Shown: one piece after another, positions 42,101-50,275 of the stretch
Numbering within the stretch: the stretch's first letter is position 1
How the letters are laid out: each line of letters opens with the position of its first letter
Source: Bryobacterales bacterium
Lineage (GTDB): Bacteria; Acidobacteriota; Terriglobia; Bryobacterales; Bryobacteraceae
Direction of reading: 5' to 3'
Length of the DNA: 64,000 nt
Assembly: GCA_003164035.1 (NCBI GenBank)
Contig: PLRS01000159.1
Coordinates: 1-64,000 of the forward strand
The notes under the pieces: generated by a model
Told to the model about the DNA's origin: nothing
Seen by the model: the letters and a program-made list of their open reading frames with translations, nothing else
Database searches by the model: none
Made by a program: the position numbers and the translations under genes

Positions 42101-43720
42101 TCCGCGTCCAGGGAGCTGACCTTCGCGAACTTCGGCTACTTCGGCGACAACCGGAGCGACCGCCGGCGGTTCGCGGCAGTGCTGAAGTTCCTCGACCTGC
42201 GGCTCCAGGGCAAGGGCGCGCACGTCGGCGAATTCGGCGTGAAGACGCACCCGGGCTGGAATAGCGCCACCGGGTACATTGAAGCCCGCAGCGAAGCTTA
42301 CGAGCAGAATTACTTTTTGGAATTGACCCACACCGCGTTCGGGCAAGGCGCGGCAAAGGTACAGAACTGGTCGTGGAAATATCCGGCCGATCTGCCTTTC
42401 GAATGGGGCATGCACTATCCGTGCGACGGGGTGCCGCGCGACGTGCTGGCTTATTATCGCAATGCCGGGCTGTTGTTCCGTTATTTCCGGCCGCGGTACC
42501 AGGAGCCGGCGGTGGTGGTGCTGCTGCCGGACGAAGCCCGCAAGGGCGGCCTGGGATGGCAGGTTCACGAAGGACTGATTCAATCGCTGCGCCTGCTGAT
42601 CGATGCCCGCGTGGAGTTCGGCACTTTGGACGACCGGTCGCTCGACAGGCTGCCGAAGGGGACGAAGGCGATTTTCTATCCTCTGGCGTACTGCCCCACC
42701 GACCAAACCGTCGCGCGTTTGCTCGCGTTCGTGCGGGCTGGCGGGAACTTGTATCTTTCGGGCGACATCGGTTACGATTCGCTGCGGCGCCGAACCAAGG
42801 CGGAACGCCTGGAGGAACTCTGCGGCGTGGTTTTTGAAGCGCAACTGTATCCGGGCATCGGCTTCCAGACCTGGCTCACGGCCGTTCTGCCACAGGGAGA
42901 GAGCGGCTGGCCGGAGTACCGTGGAGCGCCGGGAATCCGGGTGCGCGCCGCCAAAGCCGAGGTGTTGGCGGCGACGGCCGGCGGGGTTCCCGTGGTGACG
43001 GAGTACACGCTCGGGGCTGGCCGGGTGATCTTCACCTGCGATCCATTCGAGCTGCACGCATCGGAGGCTGCTCCGGATGGCGCGCGGTTCTATGCGGCTT
43101 TGCTCGAGCGGATGGGCGTGGCCGGCGAACGCGTGGAACCGGCCGGCGCCCCCCTGCACGTGCATCAGGTGCCGGCCGGGAATGGCGAAACCGTGCACGT
43201 GGCGATGAACTACGGCGACGCCGACATCGAAAAGGTGAGCTTGTTTCCAGCGGGCAAACCCTTGAGCTTCGCTCTCGCGGCGCACCGGCCCGGCGTCGCC
43301 GCGATCGACACAGAGGGACACGTGTTCGCAATAGAATGCGCGGGCGAGGCGCGCTACGGGGACGAACTCCTTTTGCGGTCGGAACTCCACTTAATGGCGA
43401 TTTCGGCGGACCGCCGGCCGCTGGGGGACAGCCGGCGCCTTTTGCTGCTGCCGATGGGCACGGGCCGCGTGGAATTGCCGAATGCGGCCCGCTGGAGCGA
43501 GGCCACAGGTTTCGTGGGAGCTGTGGAGCGCGGCCGGTGGAAGACCTACGAAGCCGTGCGGCTGGAACGGCGCGGCGGCGCGCTTCACTTCGATGTGGAT
43601 GCGGATCGAAACCTGAGCATGGTATTGCTGGGCGAATCGGGCGAGGAGCGGGCGCTGGCGGCGCTGGCGGAGACATGGGTGCTCAGGCCGTGGGAACTGG
43701 AAGGTGGAACGGGAAAGTGA
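39176..43720 (+). CDS. giant Tat-exported GH-A-clan glycosidase (GH42-like)
   Basis: The 1514-residue protein starts at GTG 39176, which is needed to include the Tat motif SRRMFLQ. N-terminal carbohydrate-binding-like beta domains span about 30-200 and 330-490 (each with a GTAWFDDLTF/GTLWVSGVRL end strand), with a GATase-like Rossmann segment near 215-315. A TIM barrel spans about 745-1090 with YYLNGDLELHDPN (about 864) and GEFGVKTHPGW (about 1018) as candidate acid/base and nucleophile regions. A GATase-like trimerisation domain follows (about 1105-1320), then a beta domain. The order resembles GH42 beta-galactosidases but is twice as long. It overlaps the FAD gene by GTGA. Confidence 0.78.
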   Translation: MRHSISRRMFLQQSAASSLLYALVPEASRQAAGAHGKRITLLHDGGFDADAWGWQLSEGASLDETVGRAGGRSLRVRSAAGDYGRFLVFNPREGARYTLSGWMKTAGVKPLTAGGGAFFSAPQFEFQGRPAQYTADGHIEEQHLGNTTGDSAWKRFSRAFTCRRGTAWFEITVGLYRAAGTAWFDDLTFVEDVQPAELADVVEPDMAAQWAHTAVLVETGARQPKAAILRDTLPVRGTASDPERLADLLRESYQTEYLTAGDLARPERFDRRHFDLLVLPYGESFPAPARAGLREFLKRGGNLLTTGGYAFQSPVVKNGPGWSFDDDQVQREHGENLIPGGGFTLGLEALKTAGWTIPAGAAAGVDSAQKAARVSIPAGTWGRGADWRCSVAAQGIWKRYYFEARIRAEAIDAAQSGYGYINLEQLDAAGEVVYATQQEVGRAAGTSDWGAVRTLISLAGDTRHLRVRFGLFEATGTLWVSGVRLERRSDDPQINTSRGLPQDELVVQPEQIGMFDADYRLRRVSYLEAAPEQFVCKADSRVKGEFAGYAASGVLGINHSRWIPLVNAYDRYGRLRGAAAALMHHYGGEYARGAWVFFGVDNADLFADGKLERCLPGIARALARNCYLREIETDFACYRDGEPVHLRVKASNYGAAAQSVRVVLEVLPAEGGDPAFRNTQAWQLAPGETAVAAAEWKPPRFARSQYRVEARLEIGSETVDRIETGFEVWKEATLRAGTPIGFDDNYVQLHGRPVFLQGTDDYCYMFLNRNENPLTWQTDAYGCRDACVDLYENLMGLRGPQQNPPRAWWRWIDAMLLGIERAGGIFMPGMLIFSNTGVSDADLEEQKAFCRRFAERYRGAPGLIYYLNGDLELHDPNLPDIQKLYHEYLRRKYGTQEALRAAWTVSPPETAIDRLKIARGTDNFGDVRRLDDYQFRVELVQRWLNGLSEAIRQVDGQHPITAEFYQESDSGIDLVSASRELTFANFGYFGDNRSDRRRFAAVLKFLDLRLQGKGAHVGEFGVKTHPGWNSATGYIEARSEAYEQNYFLELTHTAFGQGAAKVQNWSWKYPADLPFEWGMHYPCDGVPRDVLAYYRNAGLLFRYFRPRYQEPAVVVLLPDEARKGGLGWQVHEGLIQSLRLLIDARVEFGTLDDRSLDRLPKGTKAIFYPLAYCPTDQTVARLLAFVRAGGNLYLSGDIGYDSLRRRTKAERLEELCGVVFEAQLYPGIGFQTWLTAVLPQGESGWPEYRGAPGIRVRAAKAEVLAATAGGVPVVTEYTLGAGRVIFTCDPFELHASEAAPDGARFYAALLERMGVAGERVEPAGAPLHVHQVPAGNGETVHVAMNYGDADIEKVSLFPAGKPLSFALAAHRPGVAAIDTEGHVFAIECAGEARYGDELLLRSELHLMAISADRRPLGDSRRLLLLPMGTGRVELPNAARWSEATGFVGAVERGRWKTYEAVRLERRGGALHFDVDADRNLSMVLLGESGEERALAALAETWVLRPWELEGGTGK

Positions 43721-45690
43721 GACGCCCGATCGTCGGTATACTGGCCTCGGCGGTGTGCGCGCTCGCCGCTGAGAACTATCGGATCCTCGATCCTCTCATC
43801 GTTCCGGCGACGGGCGACCCCGCGGCCGCCGTGATCGCCATCGCCAAACCGGCCACCGCGCCACGAATCCGGTGCGACCTGGTGATTGCCGGGGGCGGAC
43901 TGGGTGGTGTAGCGGCGGCGCTGGCGGGCGCGCACGCCGGCCTGCGCGTCTGTCTGACGGAGCCGACCCACTGGCTGGGCGGGCAGATGACTTCCGAGGG
44001 CGTCTCGGCGCTCGACGAGAATCGCTGGATCGAGACAACCGGCGCCACGCGGAGCTACCAGGATCTGCGCCGGCGCATTCGCGGAGCTTATGCCGGCACG
44101 ATGGCGCCGGCGGCGCGGACGGCAACCTTGAACCCGGGCCGCTGCTGGGTCAGCGGGCTGTGCTTTGAACCCAAGGTGGGGGTGAGCGCTATCGACGAAC
44201 TGATCGCGCCGTACCAAAAGTCCAAACTGCTGCGGGTGATGATGCGGACTGTGCCGGTGGCTGCGACGCGAGCCGGAAACAAGCTGCGAAGCATCCTGGT
44301 TTATGGCCTGGAGAGCCGCCAATTCGCGGAACTCGAAGGGGCGGTCTTCATCGATGCTACCGAATTGGGCGATCTACTGCCGCTGGCCGGCGCCGGCTTT
44401 CATACCGGGGCCGAAGCGCGCGCCGAAACCGGAGAGCCCGATGCACCGGAGGTGGCGGCTCCGCAAGCGTTGCAGAGTTTCACCTATCCGTTCGTGCTGG
44501 CGGAAAATCCCAGCCATGGCATCAAGCCGGATCGGCCGGCGAGCTACCAACAGGATAAAGAGCATTTCACCTTCGTGGTGGATTATGGCGAAGGCCGGTT
44601 GTTGCGCTACGGCATGTTCGATCAACTGCCGGGCACGCCCGGGTCTTTCTGGACCTATCGCCGCCTGATTGCGGCCGACCAGTTCCCGGCCGGCAAGTAT
44701 CGGACCGATCTCAGCATGATCAACTGGAGCGGCAACGATGTCTGCGACGAAGGCTATCTCTCGGCCGATCCGCTGACCGCCGCGCGGGCGCTGCAACACG
44801 GGAAGCGGGTGGCGCTGGGCTTCGCCTGGTGGATCGAGCATGAGGCGCCGCACGATAAGGGCCATGGCGGCGGGTTTCCCGCCCTGGCCTTGCTTGAAGA
44901 CGAACTGGGCAGTTCCGACGGACTTTCGCAATTCCCCTACATTCGCGAGTCGCGCCGCATGGCTTCGCTGCGAACCATACGGGAGCAAGATGTCGCTGTG
45001 CCCTGGCAAGCGGGTGCGCGGGCGGCGGCCTTCGACGATACCGTGGGGATTGGATTCTACCCGATCGACATTCACGGCTGCACCCGCGGCAAGCCGTTGC
45101 CCACCTCGAAGCCCTACCAGATTCCGTTGGGAGCGCTGTTATCGCGAGACGTTGGGAACCTGCTGGCGGGAGCCAAAGACCTGGGAGCCACCCACATCAC
45201 CAACGGCGCCTACCGGCTGCATCCCACCGAATGGGCGATCGGAGAGGCGGGAGGATTGGTGGCGGCCTGGGCCATTCCACATCGGCGGGAACCGGTGGAG
45301 TTGGCGCAGGACCGGGACGCGTTGCGTGCGCTCCAGCGGCAACTGCTCGAAGCAGGACATCCGTTGGCCTGGTTCGACGACGTCGGTCCGGAAGATCCGG
45401 CCTTTGCGGCGATCCAATTCGCGGCCGTGGATGGGTTGATGACAATGGATGGGGGCTCGCTCGCGTTTCGGCCGGAAGATGCCGTGAGCGGCGAAGAGGC
45501 TGCCGCCGCGCTTCGGGAACTGGCGCGGCGAGTTTCCGGCGGGTTCGAGATACCGCGAGGGCTCGAATCGAACGCAGCCTTGCAATGGGCGCAACTGGCG
45601 CCGCTGGGACACGGAGCCGAAAGGCGGAGCGGCGCGGTGAAACGTTCCGATTTCGCGGAGTGGCTGGTGGGGTGGCGGATCGGGCGCTGA
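43717..45690 (+). CDS. exported FAD-dependent oxidoreductase with SLH-like C-terminus
   Basis: From GTG 43717 the protein is 657 residues with an N-terminal signal peptide (ILASAVCALAAEN). A Rossmann FAD motif LVIAGGGLGGVAAALAGAHA (about 56-75) is followed by EPTHWLGGQMTSEGVSALDE, which is characteristic of the FAD_oxidored (PF12831-type) family. The C-terminal region (about 560-610, PAFAAIQFAAVDGLMTMDGG then FRPEDAVSGEEAAAALRELA) looks like one S-layer homology repeat. The substrate is unknown; a role in oxidising a carbohydrate released by the upstream glycosidase is plausible. The GTGA overlap with that gene indicates coupled translation. Confidence 0.85.
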   Translation: MRRPIVGILASAVCALAAENYRILDPLIVPATGDPAAAVIAIAKPATAPRIRCDLVIAGGGLGGVAAALAGAHAGLRVCLTEPTHWLGGQMTSEGVSALDENRWIETTGATRSYQDLRRRIRGAYAGTMAPAARTATLNPGRCWVSGLCFEPKVGVSAIDELIAPYQKSKLLRVMMRTVPVAATRAGNKLRSILVYGLESRQFAELEGAVFIDATELGDLLPLAGAGFHTGAEARAETGEPDAPEVAAPQALQSFTYPFVLAENPSHGIKPDRPASYQQDKEHFTFVVDYGEGRLLRYGMFDQLPGTPGSFWTYRRLIAADQFPAGKYRTDLSMINWSGNDVCDEGYLSADPLTAARALQHGKRVALGFAWWIEHEAPHDKGHGGGFPALALLEDELGSSDGLSQFPYIRESRRMASLRTIREQDVAVPWQAGARAAAFDDTVGIGFYPIDIHGCTRGKPLPTSKPYQIPLGALLSRDVGNLLAGAKDLGATHITNGAYRLHPTEWAIGEAGGLVAAWAIPHRREPVELAQDRDALRALQRQLLEAGHPLAWFDDVGPEDPAFAAIQFAAVDGLMTMDGGSLAFRPEDAVSGEEAAAALRELARRVSGGFEIPRGLESNAALQWAQLAPLGHGAERRSGAVKRSDFAEWLVGWRIGR

Positions 45691-45706
45691 CGGCGCGGCC
45701 ACGACT

Positions 45707-46015
45707 TCAGGCGGCGGCTGAGGACTGACCGAGGCAGCAATGTTTGTATTTCTTGCCGCTGCCACAGGGGCACATGTCGTTACGGCCGGTTTTGGGTTCG
45801 GGGCGGCGGTAAGTTTCAGGCTTTTGTGCAGAATTGTGCATTTGGAAATCAGGTTCGTTGGGCGCGGTTGTGCAGTTTTGTGCATCGGCGGGCGGTTCGG
45901 CGAAATGCGCGTGCTCGGCTTCCGCCATAGCATCGAACAGGCCGGCCATGCTGACGGGCTTTTCCTTTTCGAACTTGGGAGGGGTGGCGACTTGTTGGGG
46001 AGTCAGGTAAGGCAT
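45707..46015 (-). CDS. SEC-C motif small protein
   Basis: The 102-residue product has a disordered polar N-terminal part and a C-terminal SEC-C zinc motif [20 protein letters not shown]. In SecA this motif binds zinc and contacts SecB or ribosomes; stand-alone SEC-C proteins are common and mostly uncharacterised. ATG 46015 has AAAGGTG 6 bases upstream. The gene is convergent with the FAD oxidoreductase gene, 16 bases apart. Confidence 0.8.
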   Translation of the reverse strand: MPYLTPQQVATPPKFEKEKPVSMAGLFDAMAEAEHAHFAEPPADAQNCTTAPNEPDFQMHNSAQKPETYRRPEPKTGRNDMCPCGSGKKYKHCCLGQSSAAA

Positions 46016-46379
46016 GGGGATCACCTTTCGGCTATACGATAGCGGGCGAGCGGGAAAAACAGGGAAGTGGAGAAGTCGCGGATGGGCGCTAAGGGATTGG
46101 GGCGGAATAGGTTACCAATATTTTCAAAGTCTGTGACTGATAAAGGCTTCGCTGGTTTCGCGGGGCGGGCTGCCGAGGGATCGGCGAGCTTTTCATGGCA
46201 GTCGCCGAGAGTCCGACCAACATTCCTTCTGGTGTGCTGGAGCTTGGGGACGCGTGTACATTAGCCGGCCGACGGCCATTGGGCCCGCCTCCCTGGACTG
46301 AATACCCGCGGAACTGTGTTGTGGCCGCAGATAGGGGAAGCGGCCATAGACTGACCTTGCCCGTTTTCTGTGACTCCTC
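46016..46379. other. 364-base gap, no gene seen
   Basis: Between two minus-strand genes. Short open frames here (for example 46193-46408) have no ribosome site or recognisable motif. No strong palindrome or repeat family was found. The SEC-C gene promoter is expected near 46030-46120. Confidence 0.5.
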
Positions 46380-47705
46380 TTACCATTCCGCCACCGACCC
46401 ATCCTCATGAAACACGCGGGCCATCGGGCGCGTGCCGCCGAAGGGGTACTTGGACAGGTTCGCTTCAGACAGGTCGAAACCTAGGCCGGGCTTTGGGGAC
46501 AGCGGGAAGCGGCCGTCCACCATGCGCATGGCGGGGAAGCCTAGCCACTCTTGCCACACCTTGTCATTGGGGCCGGGGTGGATTTGGCCGCAGATTTCCT
46601 GCACCAGGAAGTTGGGCATGGCGGCGTTCACCTGGAGGGTGGCGAGGCCGCCGATGGGGCCTTCGCAGGCGTGCGGGGCCATCGAGATGCCCGACACCGA
46701 GGCCATTTGAGCTACTTTCCAGAGGCCAGTGACACCGCCGACGTGGTTGATGTCGGTCTGCAAAATATCGACGATTCCCATCTCGATCAGCTCGCGGCAA
46801 CCGTAGGTGGCGACCAGGCGCTCGCCGGTGGCGATGGGGGTGGTGGAGCGACGGGCGACCTTCGCCATGGCCTGGGCGTTTTCGGGCGGGCACGGCTCTT
46901 CGATGAACAACAGGTTCAGCGGCTCGACTTCCTTCACCAGGATGGATGCCACCGAAGGGCTGGTCTTGGCGTGGAAATCCACGGCGATATCGATTTCGGG
47001 GCCGAGCGCCTCGCGCAGCAACTGCATCCACTTCACCGCGGCGTCGATTTTCTTGCGCGTTTCGATCCACTCGTAGGTATCGGGCAGGCCGGTCTTGAAA
47101 CACGACACGCCCTGCGCGATGGCGGTTTCGCGCAGCTTCGCCAGGCCCTCCTGAGTGCGGACTCCATCGGCATGATAGTAGCCCCGCACTCCGCGCGGAT
47201 CGAGCGGGCCACCCAGCAGGCGGTGCGCGGGCACGCCCAGCGCCTTGCCGCGGATATCCCAGAGCGCCTGGTCGATGGCCGAAATGGCGGAGCCGATCAC
47301 CGGGCCGGCTCGGTAGAAGCTGTGCACGTACATGGATTGCCAGGTGTGCTCCACCTGCATGGGATCGCTGCCAATGACGAAGTCGCGGAAGTCTTCGATG
47401 CAGGCCATGGCGGCGCCGGCTTTGCCTTCGAGGGTCCCCTCGCCCCAGCCGACCAAGCCCTGGTTGGTCTCCAGTTTGACGAAGACGTAGGGCCGGTCGG
47501 AAGTGGGTGTGAGCGATACGCCGAAGACTTTCATGCCGGTGATCTTCAGGCCGGACTGGAGACCGTCGAAAGCGCCGGTTACCGCCTGGGGCGCGAAGGA
47601 ACAAGCGCAACCGTCCACAACCGCGCGTCGCGTTTCGGTGTTCGCCGCGTTCTCGCCCAGGGCCAGACCGGCCGCGCCGAACGCCAGAAAGTTCCTACGC
47701 AGCAT
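46380..47705 (-). CDS. enolase-superfamily dehydratase, galactonate dehydratase-like
   Basis: From ATG 47705 the protein is 441 residues with a Tat-like leader (LRRNFLAFGAAGLALG). The mandelate-racemase/DgoD fold shows the metal ligands Asp in AVDFHAKT, Glu in FIEEPCPPE and Glu in ATGERLV. The C-terminal His lies in MAPHACEGPIGG. These enzymes abstract a proton alpha to a sugar-acid carboxylate and eliminate water. An exported sugar-acid dehydratase is unusual, since the family is normally cytoplasmic. GGAG 8 bases upstream supports this start, which overlaps the preceding gene by 11 bases. Confidence 0.85.
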   Translation of the reverse strand: MLRRNFLAFGAAGLALGENAANTETRRAVVDGCACSFAPQAVTGAFDGLQSGLKITGMKVFGVSLTPTSDRPYVFVKLETNQGLVGWGEGTLEGKAGAAMACIEDFRDFVIGSDPMQVEHTWQSMYVHSFYRAGPVIGSAISAIDQALWDIRGKALGVPAHRLLGGPLDPRGVRGYYHADGVRTQEGLAKLRETAIAQGVSCFKTGLPDTYEWIETRKKIDAAVKWMQLLREALGPEIDIAVDFHAKTSPSVASILVKEVEPLNLLFIEEPCPPENAQAMAKVARRSTTPIATGERLVATYGCRELIEMGIVDILQTDINHVGGVTGLWKVAQMASVSGISMAPHACEGPIGGLATLQVNAAMPNFLVQEICGQIHPGPNDKVWQEWLGFPAMRMVDGRFPLSPKPGLGFDLSEANLSKYPFGGTRPMARVFHEDGSVAEW

Positions 47706-48774
47706 GGTATTTCTCCAGCGCCTGTTCATTCACATCGATACCCAGGCCGGGACCACGCGGCAACTCAAGAAAGCCGTCTCGCGGGGTCTCGATACCGGCG
47801 GAGACGATCTCTGCGCGCATGGCGCGGTCGGCGGCATCCTCGGGATAGGGTACGTGCTGGATGAAGAAATTCGGAACGCTGGCGGCCAGGTGCAGGGCCG
47901 CGGCGGTAGCTACCGGACCACCGTCGTGGTGGGGCGCGATGGCCACATAGTAAGTCTCCGCCATCACGGCTATGCGGCGCGCGCCGGTGATGCCGTACAC
48001 CGAGATATCCGGCCGCACCACGTCGACCAGGCCTTCCCGCAGCAGCGTCTGAAAGACCGCGGGGTCGGCGACGCCGCGCCCGAACCCCAGCGGGGTCACC
48101 GCCTCAGCCGAGATCTTGCGCAGGGCTTCGAGATTGGACACGGAGCACGGTTCGTCGAACCACAGCGGATGGCTGGTCTCGACGGTGGCCGCTACCGACG
48201 CGGCGTCCGATGGCGTGAGGCGGCCGTGACCGTCCAGGACAAAGTCCCGGTCGTCTCCTACTTGCTTGAGAAGCTCACGCACCTGGTCCTGATAAGCGCG
48301 ACCCTGATTGCGCGCGGCCGGCGGGGGGACGCGCACAGACGCGGCATGAAAGCCGGGCGCAGCGGGGGAACCCGAGAACGCGCGGACTTTGTTGCGGGTG
48401 GGCCCTCCCAACACACGGTAGACGGGCGCGCGGCAGGCTTTGCCGAGTATGTCGAGCAGGGCCATATCGAGAGCGCCGGCCAAAGGCGTGGACCCGTCGA
48501 TGGCGGCGTAGAGCGTGGCCGGGCGGCCGAGCCAAGCTTTTTCCAGCGCCTTGGAATCCTGCACGGAGGCCTCGGCGCATTCGCCCCATCCGGTCAACCC
48601 GGAACCGGTCTTGACGCGGACGATCGCGTAGCGATTTCCCGACACCGGCTCGCGGAGGGGGAACCAGCGGATCTCGGCGATGACGTGGGGTCCGGTTGGT
48701 GCGGCGGCGAACTGGGGCACAAACCCGGCGGTTAGGCGCGCTCGGCGCCGCGCGATGGTGGGATTGGCGGGCAT
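47695..48774 (-). CDS. enolase-superfamily paralogue with degenerate metal site
   Basis: The 359-residue protein has the capping domain (EIRWFPLREPVSGNRYAIVR, GWGECAE) and barrel of the mandelate-racemase group. Two metal-ligand regions are recognisable, VLDGHGR (Asp) and WFDEPC (Glu). The third, usually A-T-G-E, reads LGFGRG with Arg in the Glu position. The K-x-K strand is also replaced (ASVRVPPPAAR). The C-terminal AIAPHHDGGPVATAAALHLA retains the PH dyad region. Catalysis may be altered or lost. It precedes and overlaps the galactonate-dehydratase-like gene, forming a tandem pair. Confidence 0.8.
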   Translation of the reverse strand: MPANPTIARRRARLTAGFVPQFAAAPTGPHVIAEIRWFPLREPVSGNRYAIVRVKTGSGLTGWGECAEASVQDSKALEKAWLGRPATLYAAIDGSTPLAGALDMALLDILGKACRAPVYRVLGGPTRNKVRAFSGSPAAPGFHAASVRVPPPAARNQGRAYQDQVRELLKQVGDDRDFVLDGHGRLTPSDAASVAATVETSHPLWFDEPCSVSNLEALRKISAEAVTPLGFGRGVADPAVFQTLLREGLVDVVRPDISVYGITGARRIAVMAETYYVAIAPHHDGGPVATAAALHLAASVPNFFIQHVPYPEDAADRAMRAEIVSAGIETPRDGFLELPRGPGLGIDVNEQALEKYHAA

Positions 48775-48830
48775 TTTTCCACAATCACGATATCACGAAC
48801 CGGTAGGGCGCTCCATGCCGCCGTGCCGCC

Positions 48831-48962
48831 GTGGCGCGGGCATTCTTGCCTGCTGTGTCGAGAGTAAGAGTCGTCTCGACACTTCTTCCAGCCTGCGACA
48901 CAATATCGAGGGCCAACGTCGGCACGACTGCCGACCCGGCAGGCAGGACGGCCTGCGCCACG
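48831..48962. repeat. 130-bp three-hairpin repeat, family 2, copy 2
   Basis: Same order of blocks as 8196-8325: GTGGCGCGGGCATTCTTGCC, TGTCGAGAGTAAGAGTCGTC/TCGACA, CGTCGGCACGACTGCCGAC, GGCAGGACGGCCTGCGCCAC. Compared with copy 1 it has a 6-base insertion in the TGTCGAGA hairpin and scattered substitutions. Confidence 0.85.
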
Positions 48963-48964
48963 AA

Positions 48965-49003
48965 GCGCGCCGGAATGAGTCCCGGCGTGGCAGACATTGG
49001 AGT
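48965..49003. repeat. family 4 repeat (GCCGGAATGAGTCCCGGC)
   Basis: GCGCGCCGGAATGAGTCCCG followed by GCGTGGCAGACATTGGAGTC. Related copies are at 54216-54266 and 57195-57245, which continue into GAGAGTCCGCTCCAC; here that end (GGAGTCTGCTCCAC) is found separately at 49218-49231. Confidence 0.7.
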
Positions 49004-49046
49004 CCAATATCACATACTCTTCCAGCCAAGCCCGCCTGCGTAAATA

Positions 49047-49168
49047 GTGGGGCAGGCAATTTTGCCCGCAGCCGCCTTTTTAGGCGGCTCTTCCGAGGTG
49101 CAGCGAGTCTTTCTGCCAGGCCGAGAGCCGGCTAAAAGCCGGCTGCAGCCAGAATTGGCTGCCCCACG
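49047..49168. repeat. GTGGGGCAGG hairpin repeat, family 5, two-armed
   Basis: The left arm begins GTGGGGCAGGCAATTTTGCC and the right arm ends AGAATTGGCTGCCCCAC. Between them are sub-hairpins GCCGCCTTTTTAGGCGGC and AGCCGGCTAAAAGCCGGCT. The 15682-15730 element is a one-armed relative. Confidence 0.78.
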
Positions 49169-49240
49169 ATCTGTTCAGAACGCCGCCCTAATGGAAAAGT
49201 ATGCGGCATTGGACATTGGAGTCTGCTCCACGAAGAGGCT

Positions 49241-50275
49241 CTACGGGCGTCTGGCAGGCACGCGCGGGTTGCGGGCTCCGGCCCACTTTTGCTGGTGCCA
49301 GAAAGGATACGGGTCGGGGACGGCGCTGGCTTCGTCGAGACGGGCCATTTCTTCGGCGGTCAGATCCCAGGCGGCCGAGGCGAGGTTGTCGCGGAGCTGT
49401 TCTTCGTTGCGGGCACCCAGGATTACGGTGTCCACGCCCGGTTTACCGCGAACCCAGTTCAGAGCCACCTGGGCCGGAGTGACACCGCGCGTGGCGGCGA
49501 TTTCGAGCATGACGTCCACGATGCGATAGAGGCGCTCCCAATTCACTTCGATGGGCGAGCCGAGCGCGGCCAGGCGGCTTTCGGCGGGCGGAGGCGCGTC
49601 GCGGCGGACCTTGCCCGAAAGCAAGCCGAAGACCAGCGGGCTCCACGCCATCACGCCCACGCCCTGGTCGAGACCCATCGGAATGAGCTCGTATTCGGCG
49701 TCGCGGACCAGCAAGGAGTATTGGATCTGCTGGCTGATATAGCGCGCCAGGCCGGTACGCCGGGAAATGGCGACGGCTTTGGCTGTCTGCCAGGCGGAGA
49801 AATTGGAGCAGCCGATATATCTAACCTTGCCTTGGCGGACGAGGGTATCGAACGCTTCGAGCGTCTCCTCCATGGGCGTGATGGAATCCATCGAGTGGGC
49901 CTGGTACAAATCGATGTAATCTGTGCCGAGGCGGCGCAGGCTGTCCTCACAGGCGCGGATCAGGTGGTCGCGCGACAGGCCCAGGTCGTTCGGCCCCGGC
50001 CCCATCCGCGAAAAGGCTTTGGTGGCCACCTGGACATTCTGCCGCCGGCCCTTCAGAGTCGCTCCCAGCACCTCTTCGGCGAGGCCTTCGGAATAGATGT
50101 CGGCGGTGTCAAACAGGGTGACACCGTGTTCGATGGCAATATCGACCAGGCGGCTGGCGGGTTCGACGCCGAGGGCGCCCATGGCGGCCTGCCGGCCCTT
50201 GCCTCCGAACGTCATGGTCCCCAAACTGAGCGACGACACGCTCAAACCGCTGCTACCGAGAAATCGCTGTTCCAT
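49241..50275 (-). CDS. aldo/keto reductase
   Basis: From ATG 50275 (AGGTGG upstream) the protein is 344 residues. It is a cytoplasmic NADPH-dependent (alpha/beta)8 reductase with the catalytic tetrad in FDTADIYSEG (Asp, Tyr), VATKAFSRM (Lys) and LYQAHSMD (His), and the family patterns GKVRYIGCSNFSAW and VALNWVRGKPGVDTVILGAR for cofactor binding. The layout is that of the YhdN/Tas-type subfamily acting on sugars or small carbonyls. The longer upstream in-frame extension lacks a ribosome site. It stands alone between repeat-filled gaps. Confidence 0.9.
   Translation of the reverse strand: MEQRFLGSSGLSVSSLSLGTMTFGGKGRQAAMGALGVEPASRLVDIAIEHGVTLFDTADIYSEGLAEEVLGATLKGRRQNVQVATKAFSRMGPGPNDLGLSRDHLIRACEDSLRRLGTDYIDLYQAHSMDSITPMEETLEAFDTLVRQGKVRYIGCSNFSAWQTAKAVAISRRTGLARYISQQIQYSLLVRDAEYELIPMGLDQGVGVMAWSPLVFGLLSGKVRRDAPPPAESRLAALGSPIEVNWERLYRIVDVMLEIAATRGVTPAQVALNWVRGKPGVDTVILGARNEEQLRDNLASAAWDLTAEEMARLDEASAVPDPYPFWHQQKWAGARNPRVPARRP

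Larger units (their letters stand above)
48775..49240. other. repeat-rich 466-base gap
   Basis: This gap between two minus-strand genes contains four repeat elements in a row: family 2 copy 2 (48831-48962), a GCCGGAATGAGTCCCGGC unit (48965-49003), the family 5 two-armed hairpin (49047-49168), and a short ACATTGGAGTCTGCTCCAC piece (49212-49231) that completes the family 4 unit. It looks as if the family 5 element was inserted inside a family 4 element. No gene is supported. Confidence 0.65.

Noticed and set aside
41918-43390. Minus-strand open frame of 490 codons inside the giant glycosidase gene
   Set aside because: Lies entirely within a continuous 1514-codon plus-strand gene with Tat signal; composition is shadow-like.
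46193-46408. Minus-strand 71-codon frame in the 46-kb gap
   Set aside because: Arg-rich, no ribosome site and overlapping the end of the dehydratase gene.
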